A DNA stretch of 64,000 bases, from NCBI GenBank assembly GCA_963817395.1, contig CAWFOC010000003.1, positions 806,001 to 870,000 on the forward strand, written 5' to 3'. Under the pieces are notes generated by a model. The model did not search any database and was not told where the DNA came from. It saw only the letters and a program-made list of their open reading frames with translations. The DNA comes from CAWGYQ01 sp963817395 (lineage in GTDB: Bacteria; Acidobacteriota; Vicinamibacteria; Vicinamibacterales; CAVPJW01). Within the stretch, counting starts at the first letter, position 1; each line of letters opens with the position of its first letter. The position numbers and the translations under genes were made by a program. Shown here one piece after another: positions 54,482 to 64,000 of this stretch.

Positions 54482-55102
54482 TCAGCGCTCTGCCCGACGA
54501 CCCGCCTCGTTACGACGATCGACGTGGGGAACGACGCCAGTTTCGGTTCGAAAGCTCACCCGGTATCGGCCCACGCTCCTCGCTTGCTCGACCTTCACCG
54601 CAAACGGGGTTTCCTGCCCCGGACCCAACATGTCAGGGTCGACCAGTGCCCGCGCGCTCGTCACGAACGAGCCCTGCCGATCGAACACGAAGACGACCGC
54701 CGTCAGACGGGTCTGGCTGGCGCCGGTCTCAGGATTCCTGATAATGCCGCTAATCGTCAACGTGTCGCCAGCCTGGACGTGCTCGAGGGCTAACAGATGC
54801 AGGGGCTGACCAGGTGCGACCGTCTCGGCGCCCGACCCCTCGGAAGCCCCGGCGTCCTGGCGCGTCAAGCCGGCAGGAAACACGCCGAGCCATGCGGCCG
54901 TCGCCAGCAGAATGGCGCCGACGATCACGACGCTTGCGAGACGAGCGCCCGAACCCGATTGCCGTGCCGTCGTGCCAAACAACTCCGCGGATTGCATCGG
55001 GGGTGTGGCCGGGCGCGGCGTTGTCTCGGCGCGAGGCCTGAGCGGGAGCGCATCAAACGGCTCCGGGTGAGGCACGGCGACGGGGACGCGCACAGCGGGC
55101 AC
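54482..55102 (-). CDS. Single-pass membrane protein with FxLYD-like domain
   Basis: 206 residues from GTG 55102; the start is uncertain. A Pro-rich cytosolic N-terminus is followed by one helix ('LASVVIVGAILLATAAWLGVF', in part, ~57-78) and an outside beta domain: 'HLLALEHVQAGDTLTISGIIRNPETG', 'LTAVVFVFDRQGSFVTSARALVD' and 'FAVKVEQARSVGRYRVSF'. That strand order fits FxLYD domains, which mediate envelope contacts. It lies between the VWFA gene and the tiny membrane protein gene in a minus-strand run that starts with TonB. Confidence 0.65.
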   Translation of the reverse strand: MPAVRVPVAVPHPEPFDALPLRPRAETTPRPATPPMQSAELFGTTARQSGSGARLASVVIVGAILLATAAWLGVFPAGLTRQDAGASEGSGAETVAPGQPLHLLALEHVQAGDTLTISGIIRNPETGASQTRLTAVVFVFDRQGSFVTSARALVDPDMLGPGQETPFAVKVEQARSVGRYRVSFRTETGVVPHVDRRNEAGRRAER

Positions 55103-55139
55103 TTTCGCTGCGACGTTCGCGGGTCGGGTTACACGATCA

Positions 55140-55310
55140 TCAGTCGTCGCCGGCGGGCCCGGCGGTGCCCGCGTTGATTTCAGATTCGAGCATCGCCACG
55201 CGGGCGGCAGACCGCCGCCGCTCCTCGCGCAAGAGCCGCGCGGTAATGGTCGCCATCACGCCGCACAAGGCAAGGGCGACGAGCGTTACGATCATCATCA
55301 CGGAATCCAT
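55140..55310 (-). CDS. Tiny membrane protein (56 residues)
   Basis: ATG 55310 to TGA 55140. Helix 'MMIVTLVALALCGVMATI' (5-22), then a basic-acidic helix 'RLLREERRRSAARVAMLESEI' (in part) and a short tail ending DD. It begins 6 bases after the TonB gene stop (55317), which favours a real co-transcribed gene. Topology resembles small single-helix partners of envelope complexes. No family recognised. Confidence 0.6.
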   Translation of the reverse strand: MDSVMMIVTLVALALCGVMATITARLLREERRRSAARVAMLESEINAGTAGPAGDD

Positions 55311-55316
55311 GCGGCG

Positions 55317-56387
55317 CTACCTGAGACGGAAATCCACGGCCACTTCGACGATGACATCGACCGGCGTGTTGAGCCGTCGCGCGGGGTGGAAGCGCCACTG
55401 ACGGACGGCCTGCACCGCGCGCTCGTTCAGTCCGGCGGCGAGTCCTTGCAGAACCTTCACCTCACCGACCGAGCCATCCCGCCGCACCACGATCTCCAGA
55501 ATCACTTCCCCTTCCAGATTGCGCTGCCGCGCTTCTTCCGTGTAATCGGGCCGCACTTCCTTCAGCAACCGGGGCGGCGTGATGCCGCTGCCCGGTCGGT
55601 ACGGCCCGCCGCCCGTGCCGCCTCCCGAGCCCTCGCCAACTCCGGTGCCAGTGCCCTCGCCGATGCCCGTGCCTTGGCCGGTCCCAACCCCGCCCCCCGT
55701 TCCGGATCCTCGGCTCGTGCTGTCAGACGCCGACTCTTCCAGCACGCCGGGGCGGTCGATCGGATCGGCGGGCGACACGACGATGGGAGCCAGGATGGGC
55801 GGCAATTTCTCGGCCTCGAGCACGGCCGGTTCCGGACGATCCTCGGGCTCTTTTATCGGCTCAGGCGGCTTTGGCGGAGGAACACGGGCCGGCAGTGGGC
55901 TGCTCAACTTGCGAGCTCCTTCGCGCCGCGCCTTTGGGGGAGGCTGACGCTGCCGCAGACCTCCACCACCGCCCCCTCCACCAGGTCCGGGTATCGCCAG
56001 GAATACCAGCCGCACCGGTTCGGGTGGCAGCCGGTTCTCGGTACTCGACGTCGCGGTTGGGACCAGGCCGAGCGTTGTGATGAGCAAGGCGCCGAGGACG
56101 AAGGTGGCGTGCAGCGTGCTCGACAGGAGCAGCGGAACCGCCTTGCCATGAGCCTGCGCTGCCCGAGGCGTCTCGAAAATCTCGCGAGGTACCTCGCCGG
56201 ATGGGACGACGAACTGCCGCACGGCGCGAACCGCGTCGGCGTAGGACACATACCGCCCGCCAGGCTCGATCGTACGGACCTGGCCTGTCTCCATCTGGCG
56301 CTGCACGTCCCGTGTGGCCACGCGGGCGGCGCGCGCGATGTCGCGGGCCGAAAACACCTCAAGCTGTGCCAGAGCTACGGCAGGCAT
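55317..56387 (-). CDS. TonB-family protein with N-terminal HTH-like domain
   Basis: 356 residues. Residues ~8-65 ('VFSARDIARAARVATRDVQRQMETGQVRTI', in pieces, plus 'YVSYADAVRAVRQFV') look like a MerR/excisionase-type helix-turn-helix. One helix follows at about 88-110 ('LLLSSTLHATFVLGALL'). The long periplasmic linker is Pro/Glu-rich, then Gly/Thr repeats (GTGxGxGEGTG). The TonB C-domain has 'PRLLKEVRPDYTEEARQRNLEGEVILEIVV', 'GSVGEVKVLQGL' and 'AVQAVRQWRFHPA'. It would transmit proton-motive force or act as an envelope linker. The HTH-like segment on a TonB protein is unusual. Confidence 0.85.
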   Translation of the reverse strand: MPAVALAQLEVFSARDIARAARVATRDVQRQMETGQVRTIEPGGRYVSYADAVRAVRQFVVPSGEVPREIFETPRAAQAHGKAVPLLLSSTLHATFVLGALLITTLGLVPTATSSTENRLPPEPVRLVFLAIPGPGGGGGGGGLRQRQPPPKARREGARKLSSPLPARVPPPKPPEPIKEPEDRPEPAVLEAEKLPPILAPIVVSPADPIDRPGVLEESASDSTSRGSGTGGGVGTGQGTGIGEGTGTGVGEGSGGGTGGGPYRPGSGITPPRLLKEVRPDYTEEARQRNLEGEVILEIVVRRDGSVGEVKVLQGLAAGLNERAVQAVRQWRFHPARRLNTPVDVIVEVAVDFRLR

Positions 56388-56558
56388 CGTTGACCAAGAA
56401 CGATGGGCAAAACCCTTGCCGATTGAGCAGCAAGACGGCGGCAGCGCAAAGCGCCGATTTCCGCCAGTTTTCGTGCGTCCCCGACCTTCGTCGCGAGCCC
56501 GTCGTCCTGCGCTGTTCTCGCGCTATGACACGGTGATATCCGTAGAGGACTGGCGTGC

Positions 56559-57140
56559 CTAGGCGGCTGCAGGACCTCGGGGGTTCAACGCCTCGATGAA
56601 TCGACGTCCCTCGCGCTCGGTCAGGATCCGGGCGGAGCGGAAACCCTCGGCCTCGAGTGCGGCTATCGTACCTCCGTTGGCGCGATAGTGCTCGTCCATG
56701 GCGCGGCGGTTGAAGAGGGCCGCGAGACCTCCGCGCTCCGCCGATTCGACCACCAGAATACGTCCGCCGGGTCGCAGCACGCGGGCAGCCTCCTGCAACG
56801 TGCGCACGCGCAACTCCGGTTTCATCTGCGCGATGCTTCCGCCGGTGTTGTCCACGACGACGACATCGAACGCCTGCGGCTCGAAGGCCAAGGTGCCGTC
56901 GCGCGTCACGTCCACATCCACCAACGCTCCCGCGCGTGCCGCACTGGCGCGCGCGCGGGCGGCTTCGCGCTCGTCGAATGTGCTCGCTGCGGCGCGTCCA
57001 GAAAGGCCGACCTTCGACGCGAGCACGCCGAGCAGCGCGCGGTCGGCGCAGCCGATCTGCAGCAGACGTTCGCCCATCGTCACGCCCGTCATCGCGATGA
57101 GCAGCGCGTGCGGATCCGATCGCGCACGAAAGATGGCCAT
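56559..57140 (-). CDS. SAM-dependent methyltransferase-like protein
   Basis: 193 residues from ATG 57140. Motif I 'ERLLQIGCADRALLGVLASKVG' (in part) has CADR where GxGxG is typical, so SAM binding may differ. 'FDVVVVDNTGGSIAQM', 'AARVLRPGGRILVVES' and the C-terminal helices agree with class I methyltransferases. It is divergent from the inositol-phosphate synthase gene with only 27 bases between start codons, and a TATCAT hexamer lies 9 bases upstream. Confidence 0.75.
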   Translation of the reverse strand: MAIFRARSDPHALLIAMTGVTMGERLLQIGCADRALLGVLASKVGLSGRAAASTFDEREAARARASAARAGALVDVDVTRDGTLAFEPQAFDVVVVDNTGGSIAQMKPELRVRTLQEAARVLRPGGRILVVESAERGGLAALFNRRAMDEHYRANGGTIAALEAEGFRSARILTEREGRRFIEALNPRGPAAA

Positions 57141-57149
57141 CGGCGCTGC

Positions 57150-57159
57150 ATGATATAGT
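57150..57159. promoter_or_regulatory. Two overlapping -10-like boxes in a 27-base divergent gap
   Basis: On plus, TATAGT (57154-57159) ends 8 bases before GTG 57168. On minus, TATCAT (57155-57150) ends 9 bases before ATG 57140. The gap is too short for ordinary leaders on either side, so leaderless transcripts are the simplest reading. Confidence 0.4.
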
Positions 57160-57167
57160 CTTTCGCC

Positions 57168-58481
57168 GTGAAACCAGGAGTGGAAATCGCGCCGGCCGAT
57201 GGCAAGCTCGGCGTGCTGCTCGTCGGGCTCGGTGCTGTCAGCACGACGTTCATCGCGGGGGTTTCCGCAATCAGACGCGGCATCGCGCCGCCCATCGGAT
57301 CGCTCACCCAAATGGGCACGGTGCGTCTGGGCAAGCGCACCGAAGGTCGATCGCCCCGCATCAAGGAGTTCGTGCCGCTGGCGGGTCTCGACGACCTGGT
57401 ATTCGGCGCCTGGGATATCTTCGACGAAGACTGCTATGCGGCTGCGCGCACGGCCGGTGTGCTCGAGCCGGCGCTCCTGGAGCAGGTGCGGCCCGATCTC
57501 GAAGCCATCACGCCGTGGCCCGCCGTCTTCGACCAGCGCTACGTGAAGCGACTGATGGGGCCGAACGTCAAGGCGGGGAAGAACAAGCGCGATCTCGCCG
57601 ACCAGCTCGTGTCAGACATTCGCGGGTTCAAGGCGACGCACAAGCTCGATCGGCTGGTCATGATCTGGTGCGGCAGCACCGAGATCTTCATGACCGAGAG
57701 CGCGGTTCATCAGAGCCTGCCCGCTTTCGAGCGGGCACTCGAGCAGAATGACGAGTCGATTCCCTCGAGCATGGTGTACGCGTACGCCGCAATCAGCGAA
57801 GGCATTCCGTTCGCCAATGCCGCTCCCAACCTCACGAACGACATTCCCGCGCTTCTCGAGCTCGCGACACGAACCGCGACGCCGGTCGCGGGCAAGGATC
57901 TCAAGACCGGTCAGACGCTGATCAAGACAATCATCGCGCCCGGGCTCAAGGCGCGGCTCATCGGCATCAACGGCTGGTACTCGACCAACATTCTCGGGAA
58001 CCGTGACGGGGAAGTGCTCGACGATCCGGAGTCGTTCAAGACGAAGGAGGAGAGCAAGAAGTCGGTGCTCGACTACATCCTTCAGCCGCACCTCTACCCC
58101 GAGCTCTACGAGCAGCTCTGCCACGTCGTGCGCATCAACTACTACCCGCCCCGCGGCGACAACAAGGAAGGGTGGGACAACATCGATCTCGTCGGATGGC
58201 TCGGGTATCCGATGCAGCTCAAGATCAATTTCCTGTGCCGGGACAGCATCCTGGCGGCGCCCATCGTGCTCGACTTGGTGCTGTTCCTCGATCTTGCGCG
58301 CCGTGCCGGGCTCTCCGGGATCCAGGAATGGCTGTCGTTTTATTTCAAAAGCCCGTTGCACGCGCCCGAGCTGTACCCCGAGCACGATCTGTTCATCCAG
58401 CTGATGAAGCTCAAGAACACACTGCGCTACCTGCGTGGCGAAGAGCTCATCACTCACCTCGGACTCGAGTACTACGACTGA
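57168..58481 (+). CDS. ino1: Inositol-3-phosphate synthase family protein
   Basis: 437 residues from GTG 57168. Rossmann loop 'LGVLLVGLGAVSTTFIAGV' (in part), 'LVFGAWDIFDEDCYAAA', 'LVMIWCGSTEIF', 'GIPFANAAPNLTNDIPAL', 'VAGKDLKTGQTLIKTIIAP' (catalytic Lys region) and 'WYSTNILGNRDGEVLDDPESFKTKEESKKSVL' (in pieces) are family signatures. It turns glucose-6-phosphate into myo-inositol-1-phosphate with NAD, for inositol lipids or solutes. The acs gene follows 21 bases later. Confidence 0.95.
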   Translation: MKPGVEIAPADGKLGVLLVGLGAVSTTFIAGVSAIRRGIAPPIGSLTQMGTVRLGKRTEGRSPRIKEFVPLAGLDDLVFGAWDIFDEDCYAAARTAGVLEPALLEQVRPDLEAITPWPAVFDQRYVKRLMGPNVKAGKNKRDLADQLVSDIRGFKATHKLDRLVMIWCGSTEIFMTESAVHQSLPAFERALEQNDESIPSSMVYAYAAISEGIPFANAAPNLTNDIPALLELATRTATPVAGKDLKTGQTLIKTIIAPGLKARLIGINGWYSTNILGNRDGEVLDDPESFKTKEESKKSVLDYILQPHLYPELYEQLCHVVRINYYPPRGDNKEGWDNIDLVGWLGYPMQLKINFLCRDSILAAPIVLDLVLFLDLARRAGLSGIQEWLSFYFKSPLHAPELYPEHDLFIQLMKLKNTLRYLRGEELITHLGLEYYD

Positions 58482-58502
58482 CGCTGCTGCAGGTCCATTC
58501 CC

Positions 58503-60471
<1,969 letters not shown>

Positions 60472-60562
60472 TTCCCGTCCGCCGTCCCGGGAACCGCTCC
60501 CCGACCCGTCCCGTATGTAGCTCTGAGAGCCTGGGCCCGGCACTCCGGGCGGGCGTGCCGTC

Positions 60563-61264
60563 ATGCCGCTGATTGAAACCCACGATCTCTGGAAAACCTA
60601 CGTGATGGGCGCCGAGGAGATTCATGCCCTCCGCGGGGTCAGCGTCGAGATCGAGCGCGGCGAGTATGTCGCAATCATGGGACCCTCCGGCTCGGGCAAG
60701 TCCACCTTGATGAACCTCATTGGCTGTCTGGATACCCCCAGCCAGGGTCGCTATCTGCTGAACGGCAAGGAAGTCAGCACGATGGGCGACGACGAGCTGG
60801 CGCGGATCCGCAACGAAGAGATCGGGTTCGTGTTCCAGACGTTCAACCTGCTGCCTCGCGCGAGCGCCCTCCACAACGTCGAGCTGCCGCTCGTCTATGC
60901 CGGCGTGGCCAAGCGCGATCGCCACGAACGCGCGCGCCGGACGCTCGAGCAGGTCGAGCTGGGCGATCGCCTGCAGCACCGTCCGAACCAGCTGTCGGGC
61001 GGTCAGCGCCAGCGCGTGGCCATTGCGCGGGCCCTCGTCAACAATCCGTCGCTCCTTCTGGCCGACGAGCCCACCGGCAATCTCGATTCGAAGACCGGCA
61101 TCGAGATCATGGGACTCTTCGACCGCCTTCACCACGCCGGCAACACGATCATCGTCGTCACACACGAGGCAGACGTGGCCGCATATGCGGACCGTGCCAT
61201 TCACATCCGCGACGGACAGGTCGAGAAAGACGTACGGCGCACTGAGCTTGCCACGTCCAGCTAG
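60563..61264 (+). CDS. ABC transporter ATP-binding protein, MacB/LolD type
   Basis: 233 residues. Walker A 'GPSGSGKSTLMNLI', Q-loop 'FVFQTFNLLP', signature 'LSGGQRQRVAIARAL', Walker B 'LLLADEPTGNLDSKTG', H-loop 'VVTHEADVA'. 'CLDTPSQG' and 'LPLVYAGV' are usual in the MacB/LolD/FtsE branch that pairs with FtsX-like permeases. No permease follows, as the gene ends inside the palindromic element at 61261. An orphan ATPase, or a remnant of a locus cut by the element. Confidence 0.9.
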   Translation: MPLIETHDLWKTYVMGAEEIHALRGVSVEIERGEYVAIMGPSGSGKSTLMNLIGCLDTPSQGRYLLNGKEVSTMGDDELARIRNEEIGFVFQTFNLLPRASALHNVELPLVYAGVAKRDRHERARRTLEQVELGDRLQHRPNQLSGGQRQRVAIARALVNNPSLLLADEPTGNLDSKTGIEIMGLFDRLHHAGNTIIVVTHEADVAAYADRAIHIRDGQVEKDVRRTELATSS

Positions 61265-61426
61265 TGGCCTGTCCTCGCTGACTCAGCACCACCTGCCGGG
61301 CGGGGCATCCCGGCTGGCAGCGTTGCTCGTCGCTTACAAATTCCCGATTTGCGCGCTCCTCGCGCCTTGCCATCCGGGCGCCGCGCTCCGGCATGCGGTA
61401 CTGACTCAGCGAGGACAGGCCACTAG
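61261..61426. repeat. 166-bp palindromic element with 26-base terminal inverted repeats
   Basis: The left arm (61261-61286, begins CTAGTGGCCTGTCC) and right arm (61401-61426) match in inverted orientation at 25 of 26 bases. The interior shows further imperfect symmetry (e.g. CTGCCGGGC against the inverse of GCTCCGGCATG). There is no transposase. It supplies the TAG stop of the ABC gene and sits between convergent genes. MITE-like or REP-type element, or a large bidirectional hairpin. Right-arm limits are certain to within a base or two. Confidence 0.75.
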
Positions 61427-61465
61427 TTGGACGGACCGACACGTCACTGATTGGTCCGGAATTGT

Positions 61466-62344
<879 letters not shown>

Positions 62345-62345
<1 letters not shown>

Positions 62346-63325
62346 CAGTCGGTCGCCGGCGGATAGAGATAGCACCGAACGCTGTGCTCGGGGCCGACGG
62401 GGACCGCCTCCGGGGGCAGCGTATCGCAGCTGGGAAAATGATCAGGACAGCGGGGCCCGAACGCACAACCTGCCGGCAGCGCACCGAGATCCGGTACGGA
62501 GCCGCGAATGGCTTTGAGCGGTTCGCCCGGCTTGCCGCCGGGGATGGAGGCAAGCAGTCCCCGAGTATAGGGATGACACGGCTCCTTGAAGATGCGTCGG
62601 ACCGGGCCCTGCTCCACGATCCGGCCTGCGTACATGACCGCGACTCGGTCTGCGGTTGCGGCAATGACGCCGAGATCGTGGGTGATGAGCAGCAACGAGA
62701 GGTCGAAGCTGGCTTTCAGGTCGCGCAGCAACTCGAGGATCTGGGCCTGAATGGTCACATCGAGTGCCGTCGTCGGTTCGTCCGCGATGACGAGCGAGGG
62801 CCTGCAGGCGAGCGCGATGGCGATGAGGACGCGCTGCCTCATGCCGCCGGACAGCTGATGCGGGTAGTCGCGGGCAAGCCGTTCCGGGTCAGGAATTCGC
62901 ACCGACCGGAGCAGCTCCACCGCTTGACGATGCGCTGCCCGTCCCGAGGCCAGATCGTGGACGATGAGGGCTTCGGCCACCTGATCGCCCACCGTGAAGA
63001 CCGGATTGAGCGCGGTCATCGGCTCTTGAAAGATCAGCGAAATCTGCGCGCCACGCACGCGGCGCATCTCGGGTTCCGTCAGGCCCAGCAAATCGCGTCC
63101 GTCGAGCTCGATCGAGCCGCTCACCACGTGACCCGGAGGCTGCACAAGCCGCAGAATCGACAACGCCGTCACCGATTTGCCGCTGCCCGATTCGCCGACG
63201 AGCCCCAGGGTCTCGCCTCGCCGCACCTCGAAGCTGATCTCGTCGACCGCTCGCACGCTCTTCGACCCTACCTCGAAGATCGTGGTCAGCCGATCGACGC
63301 GAAGCAGCGTGTCGAGATTCTTCAC
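62345..63325 (-). CDS. Oligopeptide/dipeptide ABC ATPase (OppD/DppD type)
   Basis: 326 residues from GTG 63325. Walker A 'GESGSGKSVTALSILRL', 'LIFQEPMTALNPVFTVG', signature 'LSGGMRQRVLIAIAL', Walker B 'LVIADEPTTALDVTIQAQI', H-loop 'LITHDLGVIA'. The subfamily C-terminal extension has the Cys motif 'CAFGPRCPDHFPSCD', seen in peptide and nickel ABC ATPases. Its start overlaps the mutase gene stop (GTGA) and its stop overlaps the OppF-type start, so three genes form one translational unit. Confidence 0.93.
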
Positions 63326-64000
63326 CCGTCGACATTCTCCCGGTGCTCGCCGAACTCGCCGCGCAGTGTATCGGCAATCTCGCCGACCGTGGCGTCGGTT
63401 TCGACAGCGGCGAGGATGCGCGGCACAAGATTGGATCCGTCTCGTGCAGCCGTGGCGACTTCGTCGAGAGATTTCCGGTGCGCGTCGGCACTCCGTCCGG
63501 CACGGATCTCGCGCAGCCGTCGGATCTGGCGTTGTTCGACTTCAGGATCGATCGCGAACACGTCGATGCCAGCGCGGCTCGTCGTTCGCGAACCGGTTCA
63601 CGCCGACGACGACCTGCTCGCCCGCTTCCACGGCGCGCTGGGCGCGGTACGCGGAGTCCTGAATCTCACGCGGGATGAATCCGCTCTCGATGGCCGCGAG
63701 CGTCCCGCCGAGCCGATCGATGCGCTCGATGAGGACGCGTGCCTCGCGCTCCAGCTCGTTTGTGCGCCGCTCAATCTCGTAGGCGCCTCCCACCGGGTCG
63801 ACCGTATTGGCCACGCCCGTTTCCGCCGCGATGATTTGCTGGGTGCGAAGCGCGACTCGTGCCGAGTCCTCCGATGGCAGCGACAACGCCTCGTCCCGGC
63901 TGTTGCAGTGCAGCGACTGCGTTCCGCCGAGTACGGCAGCCAGCGCCTGGATCGCCACGCGCACGAGATTGTTATCGGGTTGCTGGGCGGTCAGCGTACT
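63322..64000 (-). CDS. Methylmalonyl-CoA mutase family, large-subunit catalytic part, cut by window, one frame break
   Basis: Only the last ~225 residues are here; the gene continues beyond 64000. The visible piece begins 'STLTAQQPDNNLVRVAIQALAAVLGGTQSLHCNS' (in pieces), matching the mutase barrel, then 'RTQQIIAAETGVANTVDPVGGAYEIE' and 'GGTLAAIESGFIPREIQ'. One extra base at about 63575 precedes 'AGIDVFAIDPEVEQRQI'. No B12-binding domain follows before the stop, so this is the separate alpha/large subunit of the two-chain type. Isobutyryl- or ethylmalonyl-CoA mutase is an alternative. Confidence 0.9.

Overview
The window is high-GC DNA packed with genes on both strands. It has no rRNA, tRNA, phage or CRISPR signal. 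The gene content points to an Acidobacteriota chromosome, most likely of the Vicinamibacteria type (inference). The clues are a VWFA protein of the acidobacterial 'VWFA-related' kind, a Ser/Thr kinase fused to PD40/TolB repeats, a PadR regulator coupled to a permease-prefix (PPD1) membrane protein, a TonB protein with an N-terminal HTH-like segment, and many secreted hydrolases. Reading through the genes shows about 30 single-base frame breaks in 22 genes, and almost all are +1 (one extra base). They hit housekeeping genes such as lhr, acs, trxC and the aconitase. I read them as base-calling or assembly insertions rather than pseudogenes, and I annotate the restored genes as single features.

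Layout. 1-9.4 kb: a membrane PAS sensor, an ArsR-SRPBCC pair, a DUF1295 membrane protein, the kinase-PD40 protein, a TraB protein and a Tat-exported asparaginase-like hydrolase. 9.4-16.6 kb: an SDR-aminotransferase-thioredoxin operon, a Kef-type antiporter, exonuclease III, a chlorite-dismutase/HemQ-like protein, a CoA-type Nudix hydrolase and a cupredoxin. 16.6-21.1 kb: long-form helicase Lhr. 21.0-24.5 kb (minus): a four-gene operon with a coiled-coil protein, a membrane protein joining a longin/roadblock-like domain to a BON-like and an OmpA domain, a Ras-like small GTPase and a PAS-like protein. This is the most interesting locus here.

24.8-43.6 kb: mostly metabolic and secreted enzymes. 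They include a phosphoribosyltransferase, a sarcosine-oxidase-like flavoenzyme, a SpoU methyltransferase, a D-aminoacylase-like amidohydrolase without the usual HxH, a beta-hydroxyacid dehydrogenase, an apparently circularly permuted alkaline-phosphatase-superfamily lipoprotein followed by a LysR regulator, an SGNH hydrolase, a DUF2961/GH172-type protein, a PLP decarboxylase, a dienelactone hydrolase and ApaG. 43.7-47.1 kb: ispG and a swivel-first aconitase-family enzyme. 47.1-48.9 kb: PadR with its own strong promoter and operator, translationally coupled to a PPD1 membrane protein. 48.9-56.4 kb (minus): Yip1/DUF2752, M28 peptidase, BON, ZIP and an envelope cluster (VWFA, FxLYD, tiny membrane protein, TonB). 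57-61 kb: inositol-phosphate synthase, acetyl-CoA synthetase and an ABC ATPase. 61.3 kb: a 166-bp palindromic element. 61.5-64 kb (minus): a methylmalonyl-CoA-mutase-family gene (cut by the window) followed by two peptide-type ABC ATPases.

Regulation. Many downstream cistrons overlap by 4-8 bases. A recurring pattern is a TANNNT hexamer 6-10 bases upstream of a start codon with little or no Shine-Dalgarno sequence, which suggests frequent leaderless transcription.
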